Assembly: GCF_031581025.1 (NCBI RefSeq)
Contig: NZ_JAVLCA010000011.1
DNA: 64,000 nt
Reading direction: 5' to 3' (one strand)
DNA from: Salibaculum sp031581025
GTDB lineage: Bacteria; Pseudomonadota; Alphaproteobacteria; Rhodobacterales; Rhodobacteraceae
The notes beneath the pieces were generated by a model. It was given only the letters and a program-made list of their open reading frames with translations. It was not told the origin of the DNA and ran no database searches. Each line of letters opens with the position of its first letter. The stretch's first letter is position 1. This document shows, in pieces, positions 45,494 through 55,664 of the stretch. The position numbers and the translations under genes are program-made.

Positions 45494-46472
45494 CGCGCAT
45501 CTCCTGTTTCATCTCTGCGGGGCTGGCATGGCAGGCCCGGCGGCGGCTGTCGCCCAGCGCCTCGAGCCCAGGCTTCACCGTCGGGCAATGTTCGCGCACG
45601 ATCTCGCAGCGCGGCGAGAAGGGACATCCCGCGGGCAGGTTGGACATGTCCGGCGGTTCGCCCGAGATGGTCTGAAGCACCTCCATCTCGCGGTCCAGCC
45701 GCGGCACCGCGCCCAGCAGCCCCGCCGTATAGGGGTGCGACGGGTCGGCGAAGATCGGCGCCGTCGGCCCCTCCTCCATGATCTGCCCGCCATAGAGCAC
45801 CAGCGTCCGGTCGCAGAAATCCGCGACGATGCCGAGGTCATGGGTGATGAGGATCACGGCGGTGTTGAACTCTTCACGGATTTCGCCCAGCAGCTTCATG
45901 ATCTGCGCCTGAACGGTGACGTCCAGTGCCGTGGTGGGCTCATCCGCGATCAGCAGGCGCGGGCGGCACAGCAGTGCCATGGCGATCATGATCCGCTGGC
46001 GCATCCCGCCGGAAAACTCGTGCGGATACATGGAGATCCGCGACTTGGCATCGGGGATGCGCACCGCGTCCAGCATCTGCACCGCCTGTGCGATGGCGTC
46101 CCGCTTGGACAGGCCCTTGTGCAGTTGCAGCACCTCGGCCATCTGGTCGCTGACCCGGATGTAGGGGTTGAGCGAGGTCATCGGGTCCTGGAAGATCATG
46201 CCGATCTGGTTCGAGCGCACCTTGTTGAGTTGCCGCCGGGACAGCGACAGCAGATCATTGCCCTCGAAGGCGACCCGGCCCGTGGCGCCGCCGTTCCTCG
46301 CCAGCAGGCCCATGATGGCAAAAGCCGTCTGGGACTTGCCCGAACCGCTTTCGCCGACGATGGCGAGGGTCTCCTTGCGGGCCACGGTGAAATCGAGGCC
46401 GTTAACGGCATTCACCGGGCCGTCATTGGTCTGGAAGGTGACGGTCAGGTCGGAAACATCGAGAAGCGCCAT
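45486..46472 (-). CDS. oppD: Oligopeptide ABC transporter ATP-binding protein (OppD-like)
   Basis: 328 aa. Walker A GESGSGKSQ, signature FSGGMRQRIMIAMAL, Walker B LLIADEP, and a C-terminal oligo/dipeptide domain with cysteines (CPFSPRCEIVREHCP). With OppF it powers import through OppBC. It starts four bases after the oppC stop. Confidence 0.94.
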   Translation of the reverse strand: MALLDVSDLTVTFQTNDGPVNAVNGLDFTVARKETLAIVGESGSGKSQTAFAIMGLLARNGGATGRVAFEGNDLLSLSRRQLNKVRSNQIGMIFQDPMTSLNPYIRVSDQMAEVLQLHKGLSKRDAIAQAVQMLDAVRIPDAKSRISMYPHEFSGGMRQRIMIAMALLCRPRLLIADEPTTALDVTVQAQIMKLLGEIREEFNTAVILITHDLGIVADFCDRTLVLYGGQIMEEGPTAPIFADPSHPYTAGLLGAVPRLDREMEVLQTISGEPPDMSNLPAGCPFSPRCEIVREHCPTVKPGLEALGDSRRRACHASPAEMKQEMRDV

Positions 46473-46476
46473 GTGT

Positions 46477-47403
46477 TCAGCGGTCCTTGGGGTCGAGCGC
46501 GTCGCGCAGGCCGTCGCCCACGAAGAAGAACGCGAATAGCGTGATGAGAAAGAAGAACAGCGGATAGAAGAGCATCCAGAGCGTGCCGTTGTTCATCTGC
46601 TTGGTGCCAAGGCTCATGAGCGCCCCGAGCGAGGTGTTGGGTTCCTGCACCCCGAGCCCGAGGTAGGAGATGAAGCTTTCGAAGATGATCATCTGCGGCA
46701 CCAGTAGCGTGGCATAAACGATAACGATGCCCAGCAGGTTGGGCACCACGTGGCGCAGGATGATCGTCAGCGGTTTCACCCCGGTGGCCACGGCCGCCTC
46801 GACGAATTCCTTGTTCTTGATGGTCAGGGTCTGGCCACGCGCAATCCGCGCCATGTCCAGCCATGAGATCAGCCCGATCCCGATGAAGAGCATCAGGATC
46901 GAGCGACCGAAGATCACCAGCATCAGGATGAGCACGAACATGAAGGGAATGGACATCAGCACGTCCACGGTGCGCATCATGATGCTGTCCACCCGGCCGC
47001 CGATGTACCCGGCGGTGGCGCCGTAGAGCGTGCCCACGACGACCGCCACCAGGGCGCCGACAATGCCGACCAGCAGCGAGATGCCTGTGCCCTGCACCGT
47101 GCGGGCGTACAGGTCGCGGCCATCGACATCGACGCCGAAATAGTGCCCCGTCGCGATCGAGGGGCTGCCTTGATAGGCATTTGCGCCCATCAGCGAGAAA
47201 TCCACGAAATCGCGTTCATACTGGGCGATCAGCCCGCCGAAGGCGGCGAAGAGGCAGATCAGGACCAGCACCACCAGACCGGCCAGGGCCGCCTTGTTGC
47301 GCAGGAACCGCGCCCGGGCGTCCGCCCAGAGCGACCGGCCCTGCACCTCGGCCAGGTGGCCGACCTCTTCCAGCATCTTCGCGTCGGGTTGTGCAAGTTT
47401 CAT
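46477..47403 (-). CDS. oppC: Oligopeptide ABC transporter permease (OppC-like)
   Basis: 308 aa, six transmembrane helices. The EAA loop VEAAVATGVKPLTIILRHVVPNLLG is the typical contact with the ATPase (given here as VEAAVATGV and HVVPNLLG). An N-terminal cytoplasmic leader (AEVQGRSLWADARARFLRNK) is the OppC_N domain. The ATG at 47403 is used; it follows GGGGG and keeps the gene 13 bases after oppB. Confidence 0.93.
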   Translation of the reverse strand: MKLAQPDAKMLEEVGHLAEVQGRSLWADARARFLRNKAALAGLVVLVLICLFAAFGGLIAQYERDFVDFSLMGANAYQGSPSIATGHYFGVDVDGRDLYARTVQGTGISLLVGIVGALVAVVVGTLYGATAGYIGGRVDSIMMRTVDVLMSIPFMFVLILMLVIFGRSILMLFIGIGLISWLDMARIARGQTLTIKNKEFVEAAVATGVKPLTIILRHVVPNLLGIVIVYATLLVPQMIIFESFISYLGLGVQEPNTSLGALMSLGTKQMNNGTLWMLFYPLFFFLITLFAFFFVGDGLRDALDPKDR

Positions 47404-47416
47404 GGCCCTGCCCCCT

Positions 47417-48340
47417 TCAGTAGCGGATCTTCGGGTCGATCCAGGCGTAGAGGACATCGACGATCAGGTTGAAAGAGATGGTCAGGACCCCCACCAGAAG
47501 CGTGATCCCCATGATCACGGCATAGTCGCGGTTGAAGGCCGAGTTGACGAAGAATTGTCCGATGCCCCCGGTCGAGAAGATGATGTCGATCACCACCGAG
47601 CCGGTGATCATCCCCACCATGGCCGGCCCGAGGTAGGACAACACCGGCAGCAGCGCCGGTTTGAGGGCATGGCGGAAGATCACGCGCCGCATGGGCAGGC
47701 CCTTGGCCTGGGCGGTGCGGATGAAATTGGAATTGAGCACCTCCAGCATGGACGACCGTGTGATCCGCGCGATCGAGGCCATGTAGGAGGTCGACAGCGC
47801 GATCACCGGCATGATGACATATTCCCACTGCCCACCGTTCCAGCCGCCGCCCGGCAGCCAGCCCAGCCAGAGCGTGAAGATCAGCACGAGGATCGGCGCC
47901 ATGACGAAATTGGGCAGGGCCTGCGCGCCGATGGTGATGCCCACGGCCAGGTAGTCGAGCACCGAGTTCTGCCTTACGGCCGCGGCGACACCCAGCGAGA
48001 CGCCCACCACCATGGCGACCACCGCCGACCACATCCCGTAGGTCAGCGTCACCGGGAATCCCTGGGCGATCACGTCGTTCACGCTCCGGTCAGTGTATTG
48101 GAAGGAGGGGCCGAAATCGAACTGGGTCACCACGCCCCAGACATAGGTCACCATCTGCCGCCACATCGGCTGATCCAGGCCGTACTTGGCCTCGAGGTTG
48201 GCCATGACCTGCTCCGGCACGGGGCGTTCAGAGTTGAACGGGCCGCCGGGGGCCGCGTACATCAGCACAAAGCTGATCACGACAAGGATGAGAGTCGTGG
48301 GAATGGCGACCGCGAGGCGCCGGACGATGAATGAGAACAT
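47417..48340 (-). CDS. oppB: Oligopeptide ABC transporter permease (OppB-like)
   Basis: 307 aa with six helices. The N-terminus FIVRRLAVAIPTTLILVVISF is diagnostic of the DppB/OppB family, and IRTAQAKGLPMRRVIFRHAL is the EAA loop. It follows oppA after a 77-base gap that contains a strong hairpin. Confidence 0.94.
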   Translation of the reverse strand: MFSFIVRRLAVAIPTTLILVVISFVLMYAAPGGPFNSERPVPEQVMANLEAKYGLDQPMWRQMVTYVWGVVTQFDFGPSFQYTDRSVNDVIAQGFPVTLTYGMWSAVVAMVVGVSLGVAAAVRQNSVLDYLAVGITIGAQALPNFVMAPILVLIFTLWLGWLPGGGWNGGQWEYVIMPVIALSTSYMASIARITRSSMLEVLNSNFIRTAQAKGLPMRRVIFRHALKPALLPVLSYLGPAMVGMITGSVVIDIIFSTGGIGQFFVNSAFNRDYAVIMGITLLVGVLTISFNLIVDVLYAWIDPKIRY

Positions 48341-48362
48341 GGCGGGTGTCCCGAAAGATGGC

Positions 48363-48395
48363 GGCCCGCGCCCCCGGATAAGAAGGGCGCGGGCC
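48363..48395. other. Strong intercistronic hairpin between oppA and oppB
   Basis: A perfect 11-bp GC stem, GGCCCGCGCCC / GGGCGCGGGCC, with an 11-base loop lies between the oppA stop and the oppB start. Without a T-run it is more likely an mRNA stabiliser or partial attenuator that keeps binding-protein levels above permease levels. Confidence 0.7.
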
Positions 48396-48417
48396 TGTGC
48401 AGGGTCCGACGGCTGGC

Positions 48418-50061
48418 CTAGTCGTCAGCGACGAAATAGAGGTCCTTGGAATACCAGTTCTGCTGAACGTTCTCCACAGGCCAGGACGGGATCAGGTTGT
48501 CTTCCATCATGTAAACGCCGGCATAGTGGTAGATCGGGATCACCGGCATGTCCTCGGCGATGATCTGTTCCACCTGCGTGTAGTTGGCGTTGGGGTCCTC
48601 GGCCGTCTTGGCATCGGCCAGCAGCTGATCGACCTCGGCATCAGAATACTTGGCGTCGTTATAGCCCGAGCTGGTCTGCAGCAGGTCAAGGAAGGTCGAC
48701 GCCTCGTTGTAGTCGCCACACCAGGCACCGCGGGCCAGTTCGAAGTCACCGGTGTTGCGCGCCTCAAGGAAGGTCTGCCATTCCATGTTGGCCAGGGTGG
48801 CGTCCACACCGAGGGTCTGGTCCCACATCTGGCTCATGGCGACGGCCACGGAACGGTGCGCATCCGAGGTGTTGTAGACCATCTCGAAGGACAGGGGGTT
48901 GTCCTCGCCATAGCCGGCCTCGGCCATCAGGTCCCGCGCCATTGCGTTGCGCTCTTGCTGGGTCATCGCGGCCATTTCCACGTCCGGCACCTCGAAGTTC
49001 GCGGTGGCGGCGGGGGTAAAGGTATAGGCCGGGCTCTGGCCGCCGGCGAGGACGTTCTCGACGATCACGTTGCGATCCACGGCAAGGGCCAGGGCCTTGC
49101 GGACGCGCTGGTCCTTGAAGGCCTCGGGGCCGTCGTCGCGCAGGTTGAAGGTGTAGTAGTAGTTGCACAGCCGCGGGAAGCTGATCGCCTCTTCGGGGTG
49201 CTCTTCCTTCAGGCGCGGGTACTGTCCGGCAGGCACCTCGGTCCGGTCAAGCTCGCCCGCGAGGAAGCGGGTCAGAGCCTGGTTCTCGTCGTTGATGACC
49301 AGGGCGGTGACCTCTTCGATGATGGTGTTCTCGGCGTCCCAATACATGTCGTTCTTGACACGAACGGACCGTTCCTGCGGCACATGCTCTTCCAGCACAT
49401 AGGCACCGTTGGACACGATGTTCTCGGGCAGGGTCCACTGGTCGCCATGTTCCTCGATCACCGACTGCGGCACCGGGAAGGTGGTCGCATGGGTCAGCAT
49501 CTGCGGGAAGTAGGGCAGCGGTTCCTTAAGCCGCACCTCGAGCGTATGATCGTCGATCGCGGTCACGCCCAGGTCTTCGAGCGGCGCGTCCCCGGCGATG
49601 ACCTCGTCGACGTTTTCCAGGGACAGCAGGCTCATGTACCAGGCATAGGGCGACGCCAGTTCTGGGCTGGCCGCGCGGCGCCAGGCATAGACGAAGTCAC
49701 CGGCGGTGACGGGATCGCCGTTGGACCACATCGCGTCCTGGCGCAGGGTGAAGGTATAGGTCTGCCCATCTTCGGACACCTCGTGCGACAGGGCCACGCC
49801 GGGTTCGAGCGTCTCGCCGGACTTGCTGTCGTTGTAGAGACCTTCGAAGAGGTCGCGCACGACCTCGGAGCCTGTCACGTCCTCGACGATGCCCGGATCG
49901 AGCGAGGAATGTTCGTCCAGCACGCGGTAGGTGAATTCCTGGGTTTCGGCCAGGGCTTCGCCGTTGGGGCCGGTCATGGCGTGGCTCTCGGCGAAGGCCA
50001 CGCCGGACGTGGCCAGCATCGCGGCCGCCGTGGTGGCCAGAAGCTTGCTTTGGAATGTCAT
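48418..50061 (-). CDS. oppA: Oligopeptide-binding periplasmic protein (OppA-like)
   Basis: 547 aa, solute-binding protein family 5. Sec signal peptide (LLATTAAAMLATSGVAFAES, cleavage after AFA), then VTGSEVVRDLFEGLYNDSKSGETLEPGVA, the typical opening lobe (blocks VVRDLFEGLYN and PGVALSHEVSEDG), and YAWRRAASPELASPYAW as in E. coli OppA/MppA. It delivers peptides to OppBCDF. The ATG at 50061 is chosen because the signal peptide starts there, with GGGAGAG upstream. Confidence 0.94.
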   Translation of the reverse strand: MTFQSKLLATTAAAMLATSGVAFAESHAMTGPNGEALAETQEFTYRVLDEHSSLDPGIVEDVTGSEVVRDLFEGLYNDSKSGETLEPGVALSHEVSEDGQTYTFTLRQDAMWSNGDPVTAGDFVYAWRRAASPELASPYAWYMSLLSLENVDEVIAGDAPLEDLGVTAIDDHTLEVRLKEPLPYFPQMLTHATTFPVPQSVIEEHGDQWTLPENIVSNGAYVLEEHVPQERSVRVKNDMYWDAENTIIEEVTALVINDENQALTRFLAGELDRTEVPAGQYPRLKEEHPEEAISFPRLCNYYYTFNLRDDGPEAFKDQRVRKALALAVDRNVIVENVLAGGQSPAYTFTPAATANFEVPDVEMAAMTQQERNAMARDLMAEAGYGEDNPLSFEMVYNTSDAHRSVAVAMSQMWDQTLGVDATLANMEWQTFLEARNTGDFELARGAWCGDYNEASTFLDLLQTSSGYNDAKYSDAEVDQLLADAKTAEDPNANYTQVEQIIAEDMPVIPIYHYAGVYMMEDNLIPSWPVENVQQNWYSKDLYFVADD

Positions 50062-50392
50062 AAAATCTCTCCCGTTGTGCGGCGCGGCGGAGTTTGCCCG
50101 GCGCGCGCCGTTTTCGTGGACCCCCGTGTTGGTCCGGGGAATTTGCCGAGTCTTCTGGGAGTCGGGCGTGAACGCAAGGGTTGAGCGCCACAAAATTCAG
50201 CCGTCAGCGGCATGACCGCGCGTAAGACAAGGCCCCGGCCCCGACGTGTCGGCGGACAATCGCCACCTGCCCTTCCGACCGCCAGCCGCAGCAGCAGGTT
50301 GCCCACTTGGCAAGCAAACCGGGCAGAGCGGATGACGTCACCCAGTACCCGGCCGCTATGGCAACGGGCCGGGTCTGTCTTGCGAGGGCGGC
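50062..50392. other. 331-base region between oppA and aglK
   Basis: Non-coding as far as I can see. Its left part should contain the opp promoter; its right part carries the aglK terminator hairpin (50347-50374). No operator was recognised. Confidence 0.45.
50347..50374 (-). terminator. Hairpin terminator after aglK
   Basis: Perfect 8-bp stem ACCCGGCC / GGCCGGGT with a 12-base loop, about 20 bases downstream of the aglK stop. No T-run, so it may need Rho or act as a 3' stabiliser. Confidence 0.5.
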
Positions 50393-51481
<1,089 letters not shown>

Positions 51482-51503
51482 CTGGTCCCTCCCTTTGATC
51501 TTC

Positions 51504-53165
51504 CTACCCGGTTCCGCGGACAGCGAAACAGGGCTGCCACGGTCCGAGATGCAATTTGTTGTCCGCCGACACATGGGCCCCGCCAAGTTCCGCGCCGACC
51601 GGCGCCCAGCTCCCCGCAGGCAGGGACAGTTCCGAGGGCGTGTCGGACAGGTTGAAGGCGCAGAAGATTTCCTCGTCGCCCTGTCGGCGCGTGAAATGGA
51701 CCACGTCCCCCTCGGCGTGGACCCCATCGTGGTCGCCCTTTTCCAACGCCGGGTGGGCATGGCGGAAGGCGATGGCCCGACGGTAGTGATGGATCAGGGC
51801 GCCAGGGTCTTCCTCCTGGACGGCGACGGCGCGATGCACATGGTCATGGCTGACCGGCAGCCAGGTCTTGGGGGCGGTGGAAAAGCCACCGTGCAGATTC
51901 GAGTCCTCCCAGACCATCGGTGTGCGGCAACCGTCGCGGCCCTTGAACTCGGGCCAGAACTCGACGCCGTAAGGGTCCTGCAGGTCCTCGAAGGCGACAT
52001 CGGCCTCGGGCAGGCCCAGCTCTTCGCCCTGGTAGATGCAGACCGACCCGCGCAGGCACATGATAAGCGAGGCAAAGGCCCGCTGCGCCGCCGGTGTCAG
52101 GCCCCAGCGGGTGGCGTGGCGCATCACGTCGTGATTGGAAAAGGCCCAGCAGGCCCAACCGTCGGCGGCGACCTCGTCAACCCGGGCCATGACGCTGGCG
52201 ATGCGGTCGGGCGTCGGCTGGTCCTTGGCCAGGAATTCGAAGGCATAGCACATCTGCATCAGATCGTCGCCGGCGGTGTATTCGCCCATGATCTCGAGCC
52301 CGCGCTGGGCATCGCCCACCTCGCCCACGGCGGCGGCGTTGAAGGGGGCCATGACCCGGCGCAGCTTGCGCAGGAACTCAAGGTTCTCGGGCTGGTTCTT
52401 GGAATAAAGGTGTTCCTGGTGATTGTAGGGGTTCACGCTGGGCGCGATGTTGGCGTTGCGCTGTTCCGCCGGCAGGGGCGGGTTGTCGCGCAGCTGGGCG
52501 TCGTGGACATAGAAGTTTATCGTGTCCAGCCGGAAGCCGTCGACCCCACGGTGCAGCCAGAACCGCGCCACGTCCAGCAGGGCCTCTTGTACCTGCGGTT
52601 CATGGAAATTCAGATCGGGCTGCGAGGCCAGGAAGTTGTGCAGGTAATACTGTTCGCGCCGCGGGTTCCACTGCCAGGCCGAGCCGCCGAAGATCGACAG
52701 CCAGTTGTTGGGCGGCGTGCCATCGTCCTTGGGATCGGCCCAGACATACCAGTCGGCCCTGTCGTTGTCGCGGCTGGCACGGCTCTCGGAGAACCAGGGG
52801 TGCCGGTCGCTGGTATGGCTGAGGACGAGGTCGATCATGACCTTCAGCCCAAGCCCGTGCGCGGTCTCGACCACCGCGTCGAAGTCCGCCAGGGTGCCGA
52901 ACATCGGATCGACGTCGCAATAGTCGCTGACGTCATAGCCGAAGTCCTTCATCGGCGAAGAGAAGAAGGGCGACATCCAGATCGCATCGACCCCCAGCGA
53001 GGCGACGTAGGGCAACCGCTGCACGATCCCGGCCAGGTCGCCGATGCCATCGCCATTGCTGTCCTGGAAGCTGCGCGGATAGATCTGATAGATCACCGCA
53101 CCACGCCACCAATCCTGTTCCTTTTCCAGCACGCTGCCTGGCACCAGCGCCTCCAGTTTCGTCAT
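51504..53165 (-). CDS. aglA: Alpha-glucosidase AglA (GH13)
   Basis: 553 aa, glycoside hydrolase family 13. The nucleophile Asp is in GFRLDTIN, the acid/base Glu in AAVGEVGD, and the third acid in FSNHDVMR; DLVLSHTSDRHPWF and YQIYPRSFQDSNGDGIGDL are conserved regions. It splits imported alpha-glucosides such as sucrose, maltose or trehalose in the cytoplasm (no signal peptide). It sits inside the transporter operon between aglG and aglK. Confidence 0.94.
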   Translation of the reverse strand: MTKLEALVPGSVLEKEQDWWRGAVIYQIYPRSFQDSNGDGIGDLAGIVQRLPYVASLGVDAIWMSPFFSSPMKDFGYDVSDYCDVDPMFGTLADFDAVVETAHGLGLKVMIDLVLSHTSDRHPWFSESRASRDNDRADWYVWADPKDDGTPPNNWLSIFGGSAWQWNPRREQYYLHNFLASQPDLNFHEPQVQEALLDVARFWLHRGVDGFRLDTINFYVHDAQLRDNPPLPAEQRNANIAPSVNPYNHQEHLYSKNQPENLEFLRKLRRVMAPFNAAAVGEVGDAQRGLEIMGEYTAGDDLMQMCYAFEFLAKDQPTPDRIASVMARVDEVAADGWACWAFSNHDVMRHATRWGLTPAAQRAFASLIMCLRGSVCIYQGEELGLPEADVAFEDLQDPYGVEFWPEFKGRDGCRTPMVWEDSNLHGGFSTAPKTWLPVSHDHVHRAVAVQEEDPGALIHHYRRAIAFRHAHPALEKGDHDGVHAEGDVVHFTRRQGDEEIFCAFNLSDTPSELSLPAGSWAPVGAELGGAHVSADNKLHLGPWQPCFAVRGTG

Positions 53166-53181
53166 GATAGTCTTGTCTTTC

Positions 53182-54333
53182 CTATTTCACGGAGCCGGCA
53201 AGCATGCCGCGCACCAAGTATTTCTGCATCGCGAAGAACACCACCAACGGCACCGCGATCGATACGAAGGCCGCCGTCGCGAGGATTTCCCAGTTGCCGC
53301 CGCGGGTGCCCAGAAGCTCAACGATCTTGTTGGTCATCACCGTGGTTTCGCCGCTGGCGTCGATCAGGAATACCTTGGCCACCAGCAGGTCGTTCCAGGT
53401 CCAGAGGAACTGGAAGATCGCGAAGCTGGCCAGTGCGGGGAAGGACAGCGGCAGGATGATCTTGGTGAAGATCTGGAACTCGGTCGCGCCGTCCACGCGG
53501 GCATTCTCGATGATGTCGCGCGGCAAGCCGACCATGTAATTTCGCAAGAGGTAGATCGCCAATGGCAGGCCAAAGGCGGTGTGGGCCAGCCAGACGCCCA
53601 GGTAGCCCTTGCCGATACCGATGCCCAGGTGCAAGCGGAGCAAGGGGATCAGCGCCAGTTGCAGAGGCACGACCAGCAGCCCCACCACCATGGCGATCAG
53701 CAGCGCACGTCCCGGGAAATCCATCCAGGCCAGCGCATAGGCCGCGAAGGCCGCCACCACGATGGGGATGATCGTGGCCGGAATTGTCACGGTCAGGGTG
53801 TTGAAAAAGGCCTTCGACATGCTGTCGGTGCTGTCGCCCGACAGCAGGACCTGTTCGTAATTGTCCAGGGTGAACTCCGGCGGGGCCTTGGCGGTGGCAA
53901 AGACCCGCTCGCCGCGGCCCGAGATATGCTCGTCCGTGCCGCGCCAGACGTAAGAACCGTCCTCCTCGACCGTCAGCGTGCCGTCATCGTCCATGTCGGC
54001 GGTCTCGCCCGCCTGGTAGGCCGAGATGTTGAGCGAGGATGTCCCCCAGGTGCTGATTATCTTCTCCGAGCCCTCTTCAAAAAGGTTGCCGGTGACCACG
54101 AACATGTCGCCGTCAGGAACGCGATTTTCCTCGGGGCTGGCCGTGCGCAGGACCTCGCTTTGTTCCGAGGCAGACAGCGAGGCCCACCAGCCCGAGGTGT
54201 TGATCTGGTCCACCGTGCGGAAGGACGAGATGAACAGGCCCAGCGTGGGAAAGACCCAGAGCAGCACCAGCGCCAGCGTGGCGATATGCACCGCCCAGGT
54301 CAGGCTGGACTTGGTTCCGGCAACATTGTCCAT
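53182..54333 (-). CDS. aglG: Alpha-glucoside ABC transporter permease AglG
   Basis: 383 aa, MalG-type permease with an unusually large periplasmic segment after helix 1 (about residues 45-150, acidic, strand-rich) as in known AglG proteins. EAA loop: LPRDIIENARVDGATEFQIF. Six helices overall. Its ATG overlaps the aglF stop by one base (ATGA-type junction). Confidence 0.93.
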   Translation of the reverse strand: MDNVAGTKSSLTWAVHIATLALVLLWVFPTLGLFISSFRTVDQINTSGWWASLSASEQSEVLRTASPEENRVPDGDMFVVTGNLFEEGSEKIISTWGTSSLNISAYQAGETADMDDDGTLTVEEDGSYVWRGTDEHISGRGERVFATAKAPPEFTLDNYEQVLLSGDSTDSMSKAFFNTLTVTIPATIIPIVVAAFAAYALAWMDFPGRALLIAMVVGLLVVPLQLALIPLLRLHLGIGIGKGYLGVWLAHTAFGLPLAIYLLRNYMVGLPRDIIENARVDGATEFQIFTKIILPLSFPALASFAIFQFLWTWNDLLVAKVFLIDASGETTVMTNKIVELLGTRGGNWEILATAAFVSIAVPLVVFFAMQKYLVRGMLAGSVK

Positions 54334-55565
54334 CAGCGCATCTCCTTGCGGGCGTTGTAGACGTTCCAGACCAGGATCGGAGAGACCAGAAGCATGATGA
54401 CAATGGCACTGGCCGAGCCAACGCCCCAGTCATTCGCCCGGAACAGCTTGTCGAACATGTAATTGGCCAGAACCTGGGTTTCCCACTGGCCGTTGGTCAT
54501 GGCGAACACGATGTCGAAGATCTTAAGCACGACCAGCGTGATCGTGGTCCAGACCACGACGATGGTGCCCATGATCTGCGGCACCATGATCTGGAAGAAG
54601 ACCTCGAAGGGATTGGCACCGTCCACGATGGCGGCCTCGATGGTTTCCTCGGGAATGCCGCGCAGGGCGGCCGAGAGGATCACCATGGCAAAGCCGGTCT
54701 GGATCCAGATCAGCACGATCATCAGGAAGAAATTGTTGTAGAAGGGGATCGTCAGCCATTGCTGCGCCTCGCCATAGGGCAACTGCATGGTGAAGATCTC
54801 GATCACCTGCCACAGTGAGGTGACCACGAGATAGGCGGCCCCCGCCACCCCGGCGATCCGCAGGACCGACCCGAAGCTGCTGTAGGAAGAGCCCCGCCCG
54901 AGGAAGGGCTTGAGGAGGATGTAGCCCACGTAGGCCACCATGGCGGCAAAGCTCAGCAGCACGATGGCCGGCAGCACCTTGAGCACGAGGAAACTGCCCG
55001 CACCGCCCTCGAACTGCAGCCAGATGGCGTTGAGCACACCGATCTGGGCCTGGTCCGCGGGGCGGGCGACATAGATCAGGCGGAAGATCACCGAGGCGCC
55101 GACGAAAGAAATCGCCATGGGCATGAAGATGATGGACTTTGCCGCGGCCCCCCACTTGATGCGGTCGGTCAGTTGCGCGGCCAGAAGGCCGAAGGCGGTC
55201 GAGGCCGCGGGCACCACGAAGAGCCACAGCATGTTGTTGCGCATGGCTTCCCAGAACTTGGTTTCGCCGAACATCTGCTGGTAGTTCGCCAGCCCGACGA
55301 AGCCCCCGTCCTGGTCGCGGTCGGTCAAGGACAGGCGCAGGGTCTCGACCACCGGATAAAGCAGGTAGAGGCTGAGGAACAGCATTGCGGGCAACAGGAA
55401 CAGCCAGGGGCGCACCTGGTTGGCGCGATTGATGTTCTGGCCCGCCTTCGGCCCCTTGGCCGGAAAGATGACCTTGTCGAGCAACTGGTTGGAAAAATAG
55501 AAATATCCCAGACATCCACCGACCCCGATCAGGATCGTGATAAGTCCCTGTAGCGCTGGTGACAT
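54333..55565 (-). CDS. aglF: Alpha-glucoside ABC transporter permease AglF
   Basis: 410 aa, MalF-type permease. An extra N-terminal helix (LQGLITILIGVGGCLGYFYF) precedes the core; EAA loop: IPEETIEAAIVDGANPFEVF. It pairs with AglG. It follows aglE after a 99-base gap that contains a hairpin. Confidence 0.93.
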   Translation of the reverse strand: MSPALQGLITILIGVGGCLGYFYFSNQLLDKVIFPAKGPKAGQNINRANQVRPWLFLLPAMLFLSLYLLYPVVETLRLSLTDRDQDGGFVGLANYQQMFGETKFWEAMRNNMLWLFVVPAASTAFGLLAAQLTDRIKWGAAAKSIIFMPMAISFVGASVIFRLIYVARPADQAQIGVLNAIWLQFEGGAGSFLVLKVLPAIVLLSFAAMVAYVGYILLKPFLGRGSSYSSFGSVLRIAGVAGAAYLVVTSLWQVIEIFTMQLPYGEAQQWLTIPFYNNFFLMIVLIWIQTGFAMVILSAALRGIPEETIEAAIVDGANPFEVFFQIMVPQIMGTIVVVWTTITLVVLKIFDIVFAMTNGQWETQVLANYMFDKLFRANDWGVGSASAIVIMLLVSPILVWNVYNARKEMR

Positions 55566-55628
55566 GAGCCCCTCCCTGACGCGGCCGTCGCGGCGTTCCG
55601 GTCTTGCTGGGGACGGCCCGGCGCGGGG

Positions 55629-55654
55629 CCGGACCGTCCGAACTTTCGGTCCGG
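55629..55654. other. Intercistronic hairpin between aglE and aglF
   Basis: Perfect 8-bp stem CCGGACCG / CGGTCCGG with a 10-base loop, about ten bases after the aglE stop. It parallels the oppA-oppB hairpin and may keep binding-protein mRNA more abundant than permease mRNA. Confidence 0.6.
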
Positions 55655-55664
55655 GCGGACCCGC

